Source: [Mycobacterium] stephanolepidis
GTDB lineage: Bacteria; Actinomycetota; Actinomycetes; Mycobacteriales; Mycobacteriaceae
DNA: 64,000 bases
NCBI RefSeq assembly: GCF_002356335.1
Contig: NZ_AP018165.1
Location: 1,054,001 to 1,118,000 of the forward strand
Direction of reading: 5' to 3'
The notes under the pieces are model-generated. The model searched no databases and was not told the DNA's origin. It saw nothing but the letters and a program-made list of their open reading frames with translations. A program made the translations under genes and the position numbers. Within the stretch, counting starts at the first letter, position 1, and every line of letters begins with the position of its first letter. This document shows positions 1 to 8,864 of the stretch, piece after piece.

Positions 1-141
1 GTACCCATTGGTCTTGAGGTCATTGATGACAGCGCTGGCATCGCCCGATCCCGATGGCCCGGCGAGCGCGACACTTGCCGATCCCAGCGACGCCCCGATG
101 ACGCCAACTGCGGCAATACCTGCAAATAACAATCTCTTCAC
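1..141 (-). CDS. Small secreted protein, N-terminal part (runs off the window edge)
   Basis: Only the first 47 codons lie in the window. The GTG start at 141 is preceded by an AGGAG ribosome-binding site with 7 bases of spacing. The peptide begins with a short basic segment (MKRLLF) and a hydrophobic Ala/Gly/Val stretch ending near ALAG, which is a typical Sec signal peptide. The start of the mature part (SAVINDLKTNGY) matches the same region of the complete neighbour at 411-725 (SVINQYQSQGY), so the two are tandem paralogues. Function is unknown. A strong IdeR-box-like sequence lies about 255 bases upstream. Confidence 0.75.
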   Translation of the reverse strand, partial: MKRLLFAGIAAVGVIGASLGSASVALAGPSGSGDASAVINDLKTNGY

Positions 142-396
142 GATTTCACTCCTCTCGCCTCACTCCTCGTGGCTTCGCTGTTACGGAAATGTGTCCGCAT
201 ACCACACGAATGCCCGATCCCCGACTCGCCAAATCATCAACGCTCGTGAATCTGTCCAGTCCAACGCACTAATACCCAGATTGATTCCCAATCGGGGAAA
301 TTAACGTCAAATTCACATTCTCGTCTGCGGCCGCTCTCAGGCGGCGCGCGTATCGGCCCGCGGGGCGTGCAACACCCAGCGAACTGGCAAATCTTG

Positions 397-415
397 TTAG
401 GTTAGGCTAACTAGA
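397..415. promoter_or_regulatory. IdeR iron-box-like sequence overlapping a stop codon
   Basis: TTAGGTTAGGCTAAC (397-411) is an exact 15-base match to the first 15 positions of the mycobacterial IdeR consensus as I know it (TTAGGTTAGSCTAACCTAA); over 19 bases 16 match. It overlaps the stop codon of the secreted-protein gene at 411-725 and lies upstream of the leftmost gene, on the same strand. It could make that leftmost gene iron-responsive. No -10/-35 pair was assigned with confidence. Confidence 0.55.
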
Positions 416-725
416 CGTTGCAGTTAAGGGAGATGTACACCAATTTGTGGTCGAGTACGCGGACCGGCAGCACCAGCCACTTGCCGCTGGGCATCCAGGT
501 GCGCTGATACTCGGTGCGGTAGACGTCCTGCCCGTTACGGATGTTGGACACCGTGCACTTGTTGGTGGGGGCGGAGCCGTTTCGGTCGATGATGACCTGA
601 TAGCCCTGCGACTGGTACTGGTTGATGACCGATTGCGCGTCATCGGCGAGCGCCGTGCCGGTAGTGAGAGCCATCAACGCTCCGACACCGAGTGCCGCAG
701 TCGTTAGGCGAGCCGCCGTCTTCAT
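411..725 (-). CDS. Small secreted protein, 104 aa, paralogue of the leftmost gene
   Basis: The ATG at 725 opens a classical signal peptide (MKTAARLTTAALGVGALMAL, with cleavage likely after ALA at residue 27). The mature protein is about 77 residues and has two cysteines (in NKCTV and near the C-terminus in LNCNV) that could form a disulfide. Several mycobacterial short exported proteins have this plan, but I do not recognise a named domain. It lies beside a related partial gene on the same strand. The next gene rightward, a lipoprotein at 822, is divergent. No enzymatic motif is visible. Confidence 0.8.
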   Translation of the reverse strand: MKTAARLTTAALGVGALMALTTGTALADDAQSVINQYQSQGYQVIIDRNGSAPTNKCTVSNIRNGQDVYRTEYQRTWMPSGKWLVLPVRVLDHKLVYISLNCNV

Positions 726-821
726 CTCATACCGTCCTCACAGGTGTTAACTCTTGGCCACACAGACATTGTTCCCTATAGGTGCCATCGATTTTTCGGT
801 CCGAATCGATACAGTGGCCGG

Positions 822-1508
822 GTGTTGAAGCCGGTGACCGTCAAGAGCTGGGGAATCTGGGCCACCTGCGCGCTTGCGCTCGTGGTGCCGGGCTGCGGCC
901 GAACCGTCCAGAACCCCGTCAATCACAACGTGAAGATCGGAAACATCGCCTCACTGAAGACCCAGTTCGGACCGGAGTTCGTCGTCAAGACCATGGAACC
1001 GGCGGGGATGGACCCCAAGCTGCTCTCCCCGGCGCCATTGCCGCAGGGAATGACGGTGGATCCTCCCGGCTGCGCCAAGTACAGCGGCGGCAGTGCCGTA
1101 CCCGCCGGGCTCAAGGGCAACATGGCCGCGCTCACCGCCACGGGCGCCGGAAATCAGTACGTAGCGGTCGCGGTGGAAACTTCGCAGGAGGTCCCCTTCG
1201 ACCCCGCGGTGTCGGCGGAATGCAAGAAGGTCGGCTTCCGCGGCAACGGGATCGCCGGGCAGACCGAGGTGATCGACGCACCCGCCATCGAGGGTGCGCG
1301 CACCCTCGCCATGAAGCGGGATGTGCTCAGCGGAACCTCGGGCAGGGCCGTCGGTCAAGAGGTGCTCAACTATTCGGCATATCTCGGTCGCTACATGGTG
1401 GTCGTCACGGTCAGTCCGGTTGCGGTCGGCAAGGTGCCGCCCGCGTTGCCCGACGGCAAGCGCGCATCGGATCTGTTGGTCAAGGCTGTAGCCGCCGTCC
1501 GTTCTTAA
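822..1508 (+). CDS. Probable lipoprotein (DUF5642-like)
   Basis: The protein is 228 residues from the GTG at 822. A signal segment of about 20 residues ends in the lipobox-like VVPGC with the lipidation cysteine at residue 25, so it should be an outer-leaflet lipoprotein. An in-frame GTG at 834 is an alternative start; neither has a strong ribosome-binding site. The body has two further cysteines (PPGCAKY and SAECKKV) and resembles mycobacterial lipoproteins of the DUF5642 type. That family call is from memory and moderate. The gene overlaps the end of the convergent alkB-like gene by 4 bases. Confidence 0.7.
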   Translation: MLKPVTVKSWGIWATCALALVVPGCGRTVQNPVNHNVKIGNIASLKTQFGPEFVVKTMEPAGMDPKLLSPAPLPQGMTVDPPGCAKYSGGSAVPAGLKGNMAALTATGAGNQYVAVAVETSQEVPFDPAVSAECKKVGFRGNGIAGQTEVIDAPAIEGARTLAMKRDVLSGTSGRAVGQEVLNYSAYLGRYMVVVTVSPVAVGKVPPALPDGKRASDLLVKAVAAVRS

Positions 1509-2116
1509 CGCACGTCGCGGGGCCGGTATTGCAAGCTGATCCGCGGGCCCACCGGCTTGGACGTCTTAGGGATCGCGTGTTCCCACGTTCGTTGGCAGGT
1601 ACCTCCCATCACCAAAAGATCGCCATGGCCCACATGGATGCGAATAGAGTCGCCACCGAGTCGTGGCCGCAACGCGAAAGTGCGTGTCGCGCCAATGCTT
1701 ACGATCGCGACCATGGTGTCTTCGCGTAGTCCGCGCCCGATGGTGTCGCCGTGCCAGGCGACGCTGTCGGTGCCGTCCCGGTACTGACACAGGCCCACCG
1801 TGGTGAATGGCTCGCCGAGTTCGGCGGTGTACTCGCCGTTGAGGCGGTCGCAGATCGTCTCCAGCACCGGATGTGGTGGCGGGCCCGCGGTCAGATCGTG
1901 GAAGCTGACCAGCCGGGGGACGTCGAGGGTGCGGTCGTACATGCGGCGACGTTCGGCGCGCCACGGCACCTGCGTCAACAGCTGGCCCATGAGGTTATCG
2001 GCACGTCCGAGCCATTCATGGTGTACCTCAAGCCAAGCGCCGCCGGCCAGCTCGCGGCGCGGGACCGGTGGGGCGCCGAACAGGGATGCCTGCACAGCGT
2101 GTGGAGAGGCTGTCAC
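1505..2116 (-). CDS. alkB: AlkB-family 2-oxoglutarate/Fe(II) dioxygenase
   Basis: A DNA/RNA alkylation-repair dioxygenase that would remove methyl lesions from 1-methyladenine and 3-methylcytosine by oxidative demethylation. From the GTG at 2116 the protein is 203 aa. The iron ligands are H122 and D124 (WHGD) and H180 (EHAIPK), and the 2-oxoglutarate/substrate arginines R192 and R198 lie in PRISLQYRPR. The N-terminal SLFG segment is common in actinobacterial AlkB proteins. The frame stays open to a TTG at 2155, so the start is uncertain. It is divergent from arcA, with about 50 bases between the starts. Confidence 0.88.
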   Translation of the reverse strand: MTASPHAVQASLFGAPPVPRRELAGGAWLEVHHEWLGRADNLMGQLLTQVPWRAERRRMYDRTLDVPRLVSFHDLTAGPPPHPVLETICDRLNGEYTAELGEPFTTVGLCQYRDGTDSVAWHGDTIGRGLREDTMVAIVSIGATRTFALRPRLGGDSIRIHVGHGDLLVMGGTCQRTWEHAIPKTSKPVGPRISLQYRPRDVR

Positions 2117-2169
2117 ACCTCCATGGTATCGCACACATGTTCGATTGCGTGGCAAGCTAGCGTCTTCTC

Positions 2170-3384
2170 ATGACGGATGCGCCAGTGCTGGGTGCCAATT
2201 CAGAGGTGGGACGGCTGCGGGCGGTGGTGCTGCACCGGCCCGGTGACGAGCTCAAGCGGCTGACTCCGCGCAACAACGACCAGCTGCTGTTCGATGGCCT
2301 GCCCTGGGTGGCGCGCGCTCAAGAGGAGCACGACGCCTTCGCCGAGGTGCTGCGCTCGCGAGGTGTCGAGGTGCTGCTGCTCTCCGAACTGCTGCGTGAG
2401 GCGCTGGCCAGTGGCGCCGCCAGGGTGCAGGGCATATCGGCGGCGGTCAACGCGCGCAGGCTGGGTTATGCGCTAGCGCAGGATCTTTCGGAGTACCTGC
2501 GGTCGCTGGATGCTGCCGACCTTGCCTACGTGTTGATGTGTGGGATGACGTTCGACGAGCTGCCGGTGGGCGGCAAGGTGGCGCAGCCGTCCTTGGTGCG
2601 GACCATGCACCACGGATCGGATTTCGTCATCGAGCCGCTGCCCAATCTGCTGTTCACCCGCGATTCGTCGTTCTGGATCGGTCGTAAGTTCGCGATCACC
2701 TCGCTGGCGCTTCCGGCGCGCGTCCGCGAGACCTCGCTCACCGACCTGATCTACGCCCATCATCCGCGGTTTCTCGGGGTGCGGCGGGCCTATGAGTCGC
2801 ATTCGGCCCCCGTCGAAGGCGGCGATGTGCTGCTGCTGGGGCCCGGGGTGGTGGCCGTCGGTGTGGGGGAGCGCACCACTCCAGCCGGTGCGGAAGCCCT
2901 GGCGCGCAGCCTGTTCGACGATGACCTGGCTCACACCGTGCTCGCGGTGCCCATCGCGCAGGAACGGGCGTCGATGCACCTGGACACCGTCTGCACCATG
3001 GTCGACACCGATGCCGTCGTGATGTATCCGGCGATTCAGGATTCGCTGTCGGCGTTCACCATTCGGCGTAACGATGGTGGGGTCAGCATCTCGGGTTCAG
3101 CTCCGTTCGTGGAAGCGGCGGCCGATGCGATGGGCATCGGCAAGTTGCGTGTCATCGATACCGGGCTGGATCCGGTGACCGCCGAACGTGAGCAGTGGGA
3201 TGACGGGAACAACACCCTGGCATTGGCTCCCGGTGTGGTTGTCGCCTATGAGCGCAATGTGGAGACCAATGCGCGCCTGGAGGAATCGGGTGTTGAGGTG
3301 CTTGCCATCTCGGCGTCGGAGTTGGGCACGGGCCGGGGTGGACCCCGCTGCATGTCCTGTCCGATATCGCGTGATCTCCTCTAG
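2170..3384 (+). CDS. arcA: Arginine deiminase
   Basis: Hydrolyses L-arginine to citrulline and ammonia in the cytoplasm. The 404-aa length is normal. Family motifs are all present: FTRDSS, the EGGD guanidinium-binding segment, HLDTVCTM with the catalytic histidine, and the C-terminal GGPRCMSCP in which C394 aligns with the nucleophile (first cysteine of CMxCP in the Pseudomonas enzyme). There are no arcB/arcC neighbours, so this looks like a stand-alone deiminase, as in the equivalent M. tuberculosis position. It converges on pmt with a 4-base overlap of stops. Confidence 0.95.
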   Translation: MTDAPVLGANSEVGRLRAVVLHRPGDELKRLTPRNNDQLLFDGLPWVARAQEEHDAFAEVLRSRGVEVLLLSELLREALASGAARVQGISAAVNARRLGYALAQDLSEYLRSLDAADLAYVLMCGMTFDELPVGGKVAQPSLVRTMHHGSDFVIEPLPNLLFTRDSSFWIGRKFAITSLALPARVRETSLTDLIYAHHPRFLGVRRAYESHSAPVEGGDVLLLGPGVVAVGVGERTTPAGAEALARSLFDDDLAHTVLAVPIAQERASMHLDTVCTMVDTDAVVMYPAIQDSLSAFTIRRNDGGVSISGSAPFVEAAADAMGIGKLRVIDTGLDPVTAEREQWDDGNNTLALAPGVVVAYERNVETNARLEESGVEVLAISASELGTGRGGPRCMSCPISRDLL

Positions 3385-4934
3385 CGCCAGCTGGGCAGCC
3401 ACATCTCCATGTTCCACATGAACGGTGAGATGGCGGCGCCGGTGAGGATCGGATACAGCCATGCGAAGTTGGTGACCACCACCGCCAGATAGAACGTCGC
3501 AATGAACATTCGCAACGTTTTTCGCTCCGGATTGGCCACCGGCTTGCGCAGGAAATCGCCGATGATGAACGCGATCATCATGACCAGGAACGGCACCATC
3601 GGGGTGGCGTAGAAGAAGTACATCTGCCGGTCGATGTTGCCGAACCAGGGCAGCCATCCTGCGCAGTAGCCGACCAGCGCCGCCGCATAGCGCCAGTCGC
3701 GCCGGACCACCGTCGCCCACGTGGCCCACAGCAGCACCGGGACGGCCAGCCACCAGATGGCCGGGGTGCCGACCAACAACACCGCGCGCACACAGGAATT
3801 GGCGCCGCAGCCGGGAATGTTCTTGTCCTCGATGGCGTAGAGCAGCGGTCGCAGCGACATCGGCCATGTCCACGGCTTGGACTCCCACGGATGATGATTG
3901 CCGTTGGCGTTGGTGAGCGTCGAATGGAATGTGTAGACGCTGTGCGTGTAGTACCAGAGCGATCGCAGGGCATCGGGTACCCAACTGCCGACGCCGATTT
4001 GGCGGCCTTCGGCATGCCGATTGATGCCCGTCTCGGAGGCGAACCACGACCAGTACGAAGCCATGTATACGAGGAACGGAATGACCACCAGCGCATACAG
4101 GGCCGGCCCCAGGTCCCGCACCCCGGTGCCCGCCCAGGGCCGCTGCACGCCGTAGGCGCGCCGCGCCGCGATATCGAATGCGATGCACAGCACTCCGAAG
4201 AACGCGATGAAGTACAGCCCCGACCACTTAGTGCCACAGGCCAATCCGAGCAGGATTCCGGCACCGAAACGCCACCAACGCACGCCCAGGCGCGGGCCCC
4301 AGGCGGTCTCGCCGATGCGCCCGTCAAGGTACGCGTTGTACAGCCGTTCCCTCACCTGATCACGGTCGACGATCAGCGCGCCGAAGGCGGCCACCACAAA
4401 CAGTGCCTGATACACATCGAGCAGTGCGGTGCGTGCGGTCACGAAGCTGACACCGTCCGCGATCAGCAGCAGTCCCGCGATCGCACCCATCATGGTGGAC
4501 CGGCCGATCCGCCGGGCGATCCGCGCGACCAACAGCACCAGGATGGTGCCCGACAGCGCGGCGGCGAATCGCCAGCCGAACGAGTTGTATCCGAAGAGCC
4601 ATTCGCCGAGGGCGATCATCTGTTTGCCGATGGGCGGATGCACCACCAGCCCGTAGCCGGGGTTGTCTTCGACGCCATTGTTGGTGACGACCTGCCAGCC
4701 CTGCGGCACGTAGTGCTTCTCGTCGAAGACGGGGGTGCCGCGATCGGTGAGTGCGCCGAGATTGATGAATCGGGTGAGCGCCGCGATTGCTGTGATGACG
4801 GCGGTCATCACCCAGCCCTGGAACCGGTGGGTGGGCCCGAAATCCGCGGGCGGTATCCGGGGCGCCGGCGACTCGGTGCCGTCTGAGCTCCGAGACGTCT
4901 CCCCCGTAGGCGGCAGGGTTGCGGGCACGGTCAC
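3381..4934 (-). CDS. pmt: Polyprenyl-phosphate-mannose protein mannosyltransferase
   Basis: A membrane glycosyltransferase of the PMT (GT39) family that transfers mannose from polyprenyl-phosphate mannose to Ser/Thr of secreted proteins. From the GTG at 4934 it is 517 aa, close to the M. tuberculosis enzyme; the frame stays open upstream to 5048 but that would overlap the divergent rsmI. After a cytoplasmic tail and the first membrane segment (residues 40-60), the catalytic acidic pair is D71-E72 (FDEKHY), followed by HPPIGK and roughly ten further hydrophobic segments. It shares a short intergenic region with rsmI. Confidence 0.93.
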   Translation of the reverse strand: MTVPATLPPTGETSRSSDGTESPAPRIPPADFGPTHRFQGWVMTAVITAIAALTRFINLGALTDRGTPVFDEKHYVPQGWQVVTNNGVEDNPGYGLVVHPPIGKQMIALGEWLFGYNSFGWRFAAALSGTILVLLVARIARRIGRSTMMGAIAGLLLIADGVSFVTARTALLDVYQALFVVAAFGALIVDRDQVRERLYNAYLDGRIGETAWGPRLGVRWWRFGAGILLGLACGTKWSGLYFIAFFGVLCIAFDIAARRAYGVQRPWAGTGVRDLGPALYALVVIPFLVYMASYWSWFASETGINRHAEGRQIGVGSWVPDALRSLWYYTHSVYTFHSTLTNANGNHHPWESKPWTWPMSLRPLLYAIEDKNIPGCGANSCVRAVLLVGTPAIWWLAVPVLLWATWATVVRRDWRYAAALVGYCAGWLPWFGNIDRQMYFFYATPMVPFLVMMIAFIIGDFLRKPVANPERKTLRMFIATFYLAVVVTNFAWLYPILTGAAISPFMWNMEMWLPSWR

Positions 4935-5020
4935 ACGGTCGATCGTAAGGGAGGGCCCGGCCCGGGCCTGTTGGTGCGGCGGGCTGGAGCGATAGCAACG
5001 AGGGCATTTAGTCTTGCGGG

Positions 5021-5854
5021 ATGGGGAACTTGCTGCTGGCGGCGACACCGCTGGGGGAGCCCGGGGACGCCTCGCCCCGATTGCGCGAGGCGCTGGCCAA
5101 GACCGCGGTGGTGGCCGCCGAGGACACTCGTCGGGTCCGGGCGCTCGCCAAGTCGCTGGATGTGCAGATCAGCGGCCAGATCATCAGTTTCTACGACCAG
5201 AACGAAGCCAGCCGCATCGAGCCGCTGCTGGCCGATCTGGAGGCCGGGTACGACGTGCTGGTGGTCACCGACGCGGGGATGCCCTCGATCAGTGACCCGG
5301 GGTATCGCTTGGTCGCCGCATGCGTGAAAAAAGGGATACCGATCAAATGTCTGCCCGGGCCGTCGGCGGTGACGACGGCGTTGGCCGTTTCGGGGCTTCC
5401 GGTTGACCGTTTCTGTTTCGAGGGGTTCGCGCCGCGCAAGCAGGGGGCGCGGCGCCGTTGGCTCGCCGAGCTTTCGGCGGAGCCCCGCACCTGTGTGTTC
5501 TTCGAGTCGCCGCGCAGGCTGGCCGAGACCCTGGCCGATGCGGTGGAGGTGCTGGGGCCCGAACGCCGTGCGGCGGTATGTCGCGAGCTGACCAAGACCC
5601 ATGAAGAGGTCTTGCGGGGCACCCTGCGTGAGTTGGCCGTCTGGGCCGAGGGCGAGGTGCTGGGGGAGATCACCGTGGTGCTTGATGGTGGTCGCCCTGC
5701 CGTCCCCGAAATCGACACCCTGGTGACCAGGGTGGAGGAGCTGATGGACGATGGCATGGGGTTGCGTGAGTCGTGCGCGATGGCCATCGGGGAGTCCGGC
5801 GCGACGCTGTCGAGGCGCGACCTTTACGACGCGGTGGTCAAAGCGCGGGCTTGA
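5021..5854 (+). CDS. rsmI: 16S rRNA 2'-O-ribose C1402 methyltransferase
   Basis: SAM-dependent enzyme that methylates the 2'-OH of C1402 in the decoding centre of 16S rRNA. The 277-aa protein has the tetrapyrrole-methylase fold motifs: LLAATPLGEPGD at the N-terminus, AAEDTR, the DAGMPSISDPG loop, CLPGPSA and FFESPRR. An actinobacterial feature is the replacement of the usual TPIGN with TPLGE. The ATG is at 5021. The 3' end overlaps the convergent pabB by 17 bases. Confidence 0.95.
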   Translation: MGNLLLAATPLGEPGDASPRLREALAKTAVVAAEDTRRVRALAKSLDVQISGQIISFYDQNEASRIEPLLADLEAGYDVLVVTDAGMPSISDPGYRLVAACVKKGIPIKCLPGPSAVTTALAVSGLPVDRFCFEGFAPRKQGARRRWLAELSAEPRTCVFFESPRRLAETLADAVEVLGPERRAAVCRELTKTHEEVLRGTLRELAVWAEGEVLGEITVVLDGGRPAVPEIDTLVTRVEELMDDGMGLRESCAMAIGESGATLSRRDLYDAVVKARA

Positions 5855-7091
5855 GCAGTGCGGTCGCGGTGAGGTCGACCGTGGCAGCCGCTTTGTGCAG
5901 ACACTCCTGCCATTCGGCATCGATATCGGAGTCGGCGGTGATACCGCCTCCGACGCCGAGCACGGCGGTTCCGTCGGGTGCGATTTCCACGGTGCGAATC
6001 GCGACGTTGAGTTCCAGGCCGGCCACGGGCGACAGCATGCCGACGGTGCCGCAGTACACCCCGCGGTTATCCGATTCCCATTGGCGCAGTAGTTGGCGGG
6101 CACGGGTTTTCGGTGTCCCGGTCACCGAGGCGGGTGGAAATGCGGCCGCCAGCAGGTCTGCCGCAGTGGCCTCGGTAGGTATCTGCGCGGCGACGGTGGA
6201 CACCAGGTGCCACACACCGGGTGCCGGGTGGACGGCGAGAAGTTCGGGAACGGTGACAGTGCCGGTGATCGCGATGCGCCCGAGGTCGTTGCGCACCAAG
6301 TCGGTGATCATGACGTTCTCGGCCACATCCTTCACCGAGGTCAACAACGCGGCGGGGTCCTCGGTCGCCGCGAGGGTGCCCTTGATGGGGCTGGAACGTA
6401 CATCAGATCCATTGCGTTGCAAGAACAATTCGGGTGACAGTGAGGCCACTGCACCCCAGGCGCCGGAGATGAAGGCGGCTCGGGCCGGCGCGGTTTGGGT
6501 GATCGCATCGGCGAAGAAGTCCACCGGTTCTCCCGTCAGCGCACCGCGGAATTGCGTGCACACGCAGGCCTGGTACACCTCACCGGCGGCGATGGCCTCC
6601 AGGCAGCGTCCGACGGCGGTGCGATGACGCTCGCGATCGGGGGCCGTCCAGTCGATGGACCACACCTCGGGAGCGCGGAGATGGGTGAGCGCCTGAACTA
6701 TCCACGGAGGACATTCTTCATCGAGAAGGCTTTCGTACCACCAGCATTCGTCATTATCCAGACGTAGAACCGCGTCGCTCCAACCTCCGGCCGAAGCGGG
6801 GAGTCGTGGGGCCCGGGCGTCTGCGGCCAGGTCCGGATATGCCCGATAGCCGATCCAGCCGCCTCCCACCGCGCCGGGTGGAACGGTATTCGCATGAGAA
6901 GTATTGCCGCTGAACGCTTGTCGTGGAAGCACCGCGCGGGCGGCGAGGGACGGGGCGATGATCGCCCGTGAATCGAACCAGCATCCGGTCAATGCGGCAG
7001 GTGCCGGTCGTCCCGTCTGGCGTGCGGCGACGGCAAGGGATCGCAGCACGGCGGGCGGTGCGCCGAGATCGCCGAGCTGCTGGACGCGCAT
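5838..7091 (-). CDS. pabB: Aminodeoxychorismate synthase component I
   Basis: Chorismate-utilising enzyme that makes 4-amino-4-deoxychorismate for folate synthesis, using ammonia from a PabA glutamine amidotransferase. The protein is 417 aa. The C-terminal chorismate-binding half holds the conserved SSPIKGT, ENVMITDLVRNDLGR and FPPASVTGTPK motifs, and the lysine in PIKGT is characteristic of PabB and anthranilate synthase. The N-terminal half is the usual, more variable, lobe. The gene order rsmI-pabB-metG matches M. tuberculosis. Its start at 7091 lies 4 bases from the end of the GNAT gene on the same strand, suggesting co-transcription. Confidence 0.93.
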   Translation of the reverse strand: MRVQQLGDLGAPPAVLRSLAVAARQTGRPAPAALTGCWFDSRAIIAPSLAARAVLPRQAFSGNTSHANTVPPGAVGGGWIGYRAYPDLAADARAPRLPASAGGWSDAVLRLDNDECWWYESLLDEECPPWIVQALTHLRAPEVWSIDWTAPDRERHRTAVGRCLEAIAAGEVYQACVCTQFRGALTGEPVDFFADAITQTAPARAAFISGAWGAVASLSPELFLQRNGSDVRSSPIKGTLAATEDPAALLTSVKDVAENVMITDLVRNDLGRIAITGTVTVPELLAVHPAPGVWHLVSTVAAQIPTEATAADLLAAAFPPASVTGTPKTRARQLLRQWESDNRGVYCGTVGMLSPVAGLELNVAIRTVEIAPDGTAVLGVGGGITADSDIDAEWQECLHKAAATVDLTATALLKPAL

Positions 7092-7095
7092 GGGT

Positions 7096-7936
7096 CTAGT
7101 TTCGCAGACCCTTCACCAGGATCGCGCGGGTGTACAGCAGTGAGAAGCCCTGACGCTGGGTGTTCTGCTGAGATTTTGAGCCGGGCTGTGTGGTGACCAC
7201 GGCCAGATCCGCGGCGGCTCTTGCGGCTTCGTGAAGCCGGGTGGTCAGCAGCGCTGTCTGGATACCGTGCCGACGATGTGGGGCGGCAGTCGCCGCGCCG
7301 TTGAGCTGGGCCACCCCGTCGAGGATTCGCATACTTGCGCCGCCTGCGACAGCGCCCTGCCGCAGGGCGATGTAGCGCTGCTCACCCTCCACCGTGGACA
7401 GCGCGGCGATCGCACGGGACAGCACCTCGCGCGGAAACGATTCGTGCGAGGCCACGCCCTGGTCATCGGGGACCGCGAATCCCTCGACGATCACGTCGAG
7501 CCAGCTGGCCAGCTCATCGGTCCCGCTGTGGCGCACCGTGATGTCATCCGGGATCACCGGCGCGGGGGTATCGCGCAGTGTCAGGCCCAGCACGTCCTCG
7601 AACGACACCAGCAGGTAGCCGCGCCGGGTCAGCAGCTCACAGACCGCCGGATCGGCCAGGCTCGATACCTCGGCCTGCACCGGGGTATCGCGGTCGGCGA
7701 ACATCTGCTCGACGGCCTCGAGTTCGGATGCGGTGGGCACACCACCCCACCCGAGTCCGGCGACCTTGTTCATCGGTGAATCCGGTCCCGCATACGACGC
7801 GACGCCCCCCGGCCAGCGGTATCACGACACCGTCGTCGCATCGCGCGGTTCCCGCGGCAATCGTGTCGGCTTCGGCGCGCTCAATGCGTGCGGCGGTATC
7901 GATGTCACAGAACACGCCGGTGATTGTGTCCGACAA
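7096..7936 (-). pseudogene. GNAT N-acetyltransferase, split by a one-base insertion in a G6 run
   Basis: A 225-aa open frame (7773-7096, from the ATG of MNKVAGLGW) contains the GNAT acetyl-CoA fold, with the PHRRHGIQTALL binding loop. However, the family normally has about 50 residues before this. They are present upstream in another frame: from TTG 7936, through GVFCDIDTAARIERAEAD and DDGVVIPLAGG. Dropping one base from the run of six C (plus strand 7805-7810) joins the frames as LAGGVASYAGPDSPMNKVAG, giving a 279-aa protein. So the gene is frameshifted here or the base count is wrong. The substrate is unknown. Confidence 0.8.
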
Positions 7937-7956
7937 CCTGCCGGGACCGCTACCGG

Positions 7957-8862
7957 TTATCTGCTGATGTGGCGCGCTGTTTCGGCGGTGGCCAGCTTGT
8001 CGGGGTTGCGGATCGCGAAGACGTGCGCCACCTTGCCGTCCGTGATCGATACGGCCAGCACGGCGTCGAGGCGGCCCTCGCTGTAGATCAGCAGCGCGGG
8101 CGTGCTGTTGTACGTGCTCAGTTCCATGCGGACGTCGGGGAACGACGCGGCCGCCCGCGAGAGTCCGATGGCGACGCGCGCCACTCTGTCGGCCCCGTAC
8201 ACCGGGCGCCGCGCGGCACTGACCTTCCCGCCGCCGTCTGATGTCCACACGGCGTCCGGGGCGAGTATTTCCACCAGTGCATCGACATCGCCGCCCGCAG
8301 CGGCCAGCAGGAACTTGGTGGTCAGTTCCTCGGTCTGCTGATCAGTCGGGGTGAACCTGCGTCGGCGCGACTGCACATGCTCGCGGGCGCGGTGCGCCAT
8401 CTGGCGCACCGCGGACTCCGATTTGCATACCGTGGAGGCAATTTCGGCGTAGTCGAAGCCGAAGACCTCGCGCATGACGAATACCGCACGCTCATCCGGT
8501 GTCAGCGTTTCCAGTACCACCAGCATGGCCATGGAGACCGACTCTGCCAAGACCACGTCGGTCGAGGCGTCGTCGGTGCTGCCCTCAAAGGTCACCCGCA
8601 CCGGCTCCGGCAGCCACGGTCCCACGTACTCCTCGCGTCTACGGCTGTTGGCCCGCAAGGTGTTCAGTGATTGGCGGCTGACGATCTGCGCCAGATAGGC
8701 CTTGGTGTCGGTGACAGTGTTCAGGTCCACCTGCGCCCACCGCAGATAGCTCTCCTGCAGTACGTCGTCGGCTTCCGTTGCGGAACCCAGCATTTCGTAC
8801 GCGATGGTGAACAGCAGCGGGCGCAGGTGGGTGAACAGCTCGGCATGAGCGGAGTCGGACAC
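7957..8862 (-). CDS. sigJ: ECF41-type RNA polymerase sigma factor (SigJ-like)
   Basis: Extracytoplasmic-function sigma factor with a C-terminal SnoaL-like domain that replaces an anti-sigma factor. The 301-aa product has region 2 (residues 8-75), region 4 (111-165), and the three ECF41 hallmarks: WLPEP (83-87) in the linker, DGGGK (209-213) and NPDKL (286-290) in the SnoaL domain. The GTG start at 8862 is 2 bases beyond the stop of the flavoprotein gene at 8865-10022, so the two form an operon. That pairing of an ECF41 sigma factor with an oxidoreductase is the rule for the group. The symbol is by analogy with M. tuberculosis SigJ. Confidence 0.9.
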   Translation of the reverse strand: MSDSAHAELFTHLRPLLFTIAYEMLGSATEADDVLQESYLRWAQVDLNTVTDTKAYLAQIVSRQSLNTLRANSRRREEYVGPWLPEPVRVTFEGSTDDASTDVVLAESVSMAMLVVLETLTPDERAVFVMREVFGFDYAEIASTVCKSESAVRQMAHRAREHVQSRRRRFTPTDQQTEELTTKFLLAAAGGDVDALVEILAPDAVWTSDGGGKVSAARRPVYGADRVARVAIGLSRAAASFPDVRMELSTYNSTPALLIYSEGRLDAVLAVSITDGKVAHVFAIRNPDKLATAETARHISR

Positions 8863-8864
8863 CG

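Noticed and set aside
3097..4227. Minus-strand frame of 376 codons across arcA and pmt
   Set aside because: It overlaps two clear genes in another frame, is Arg/His-rich and has no family match.
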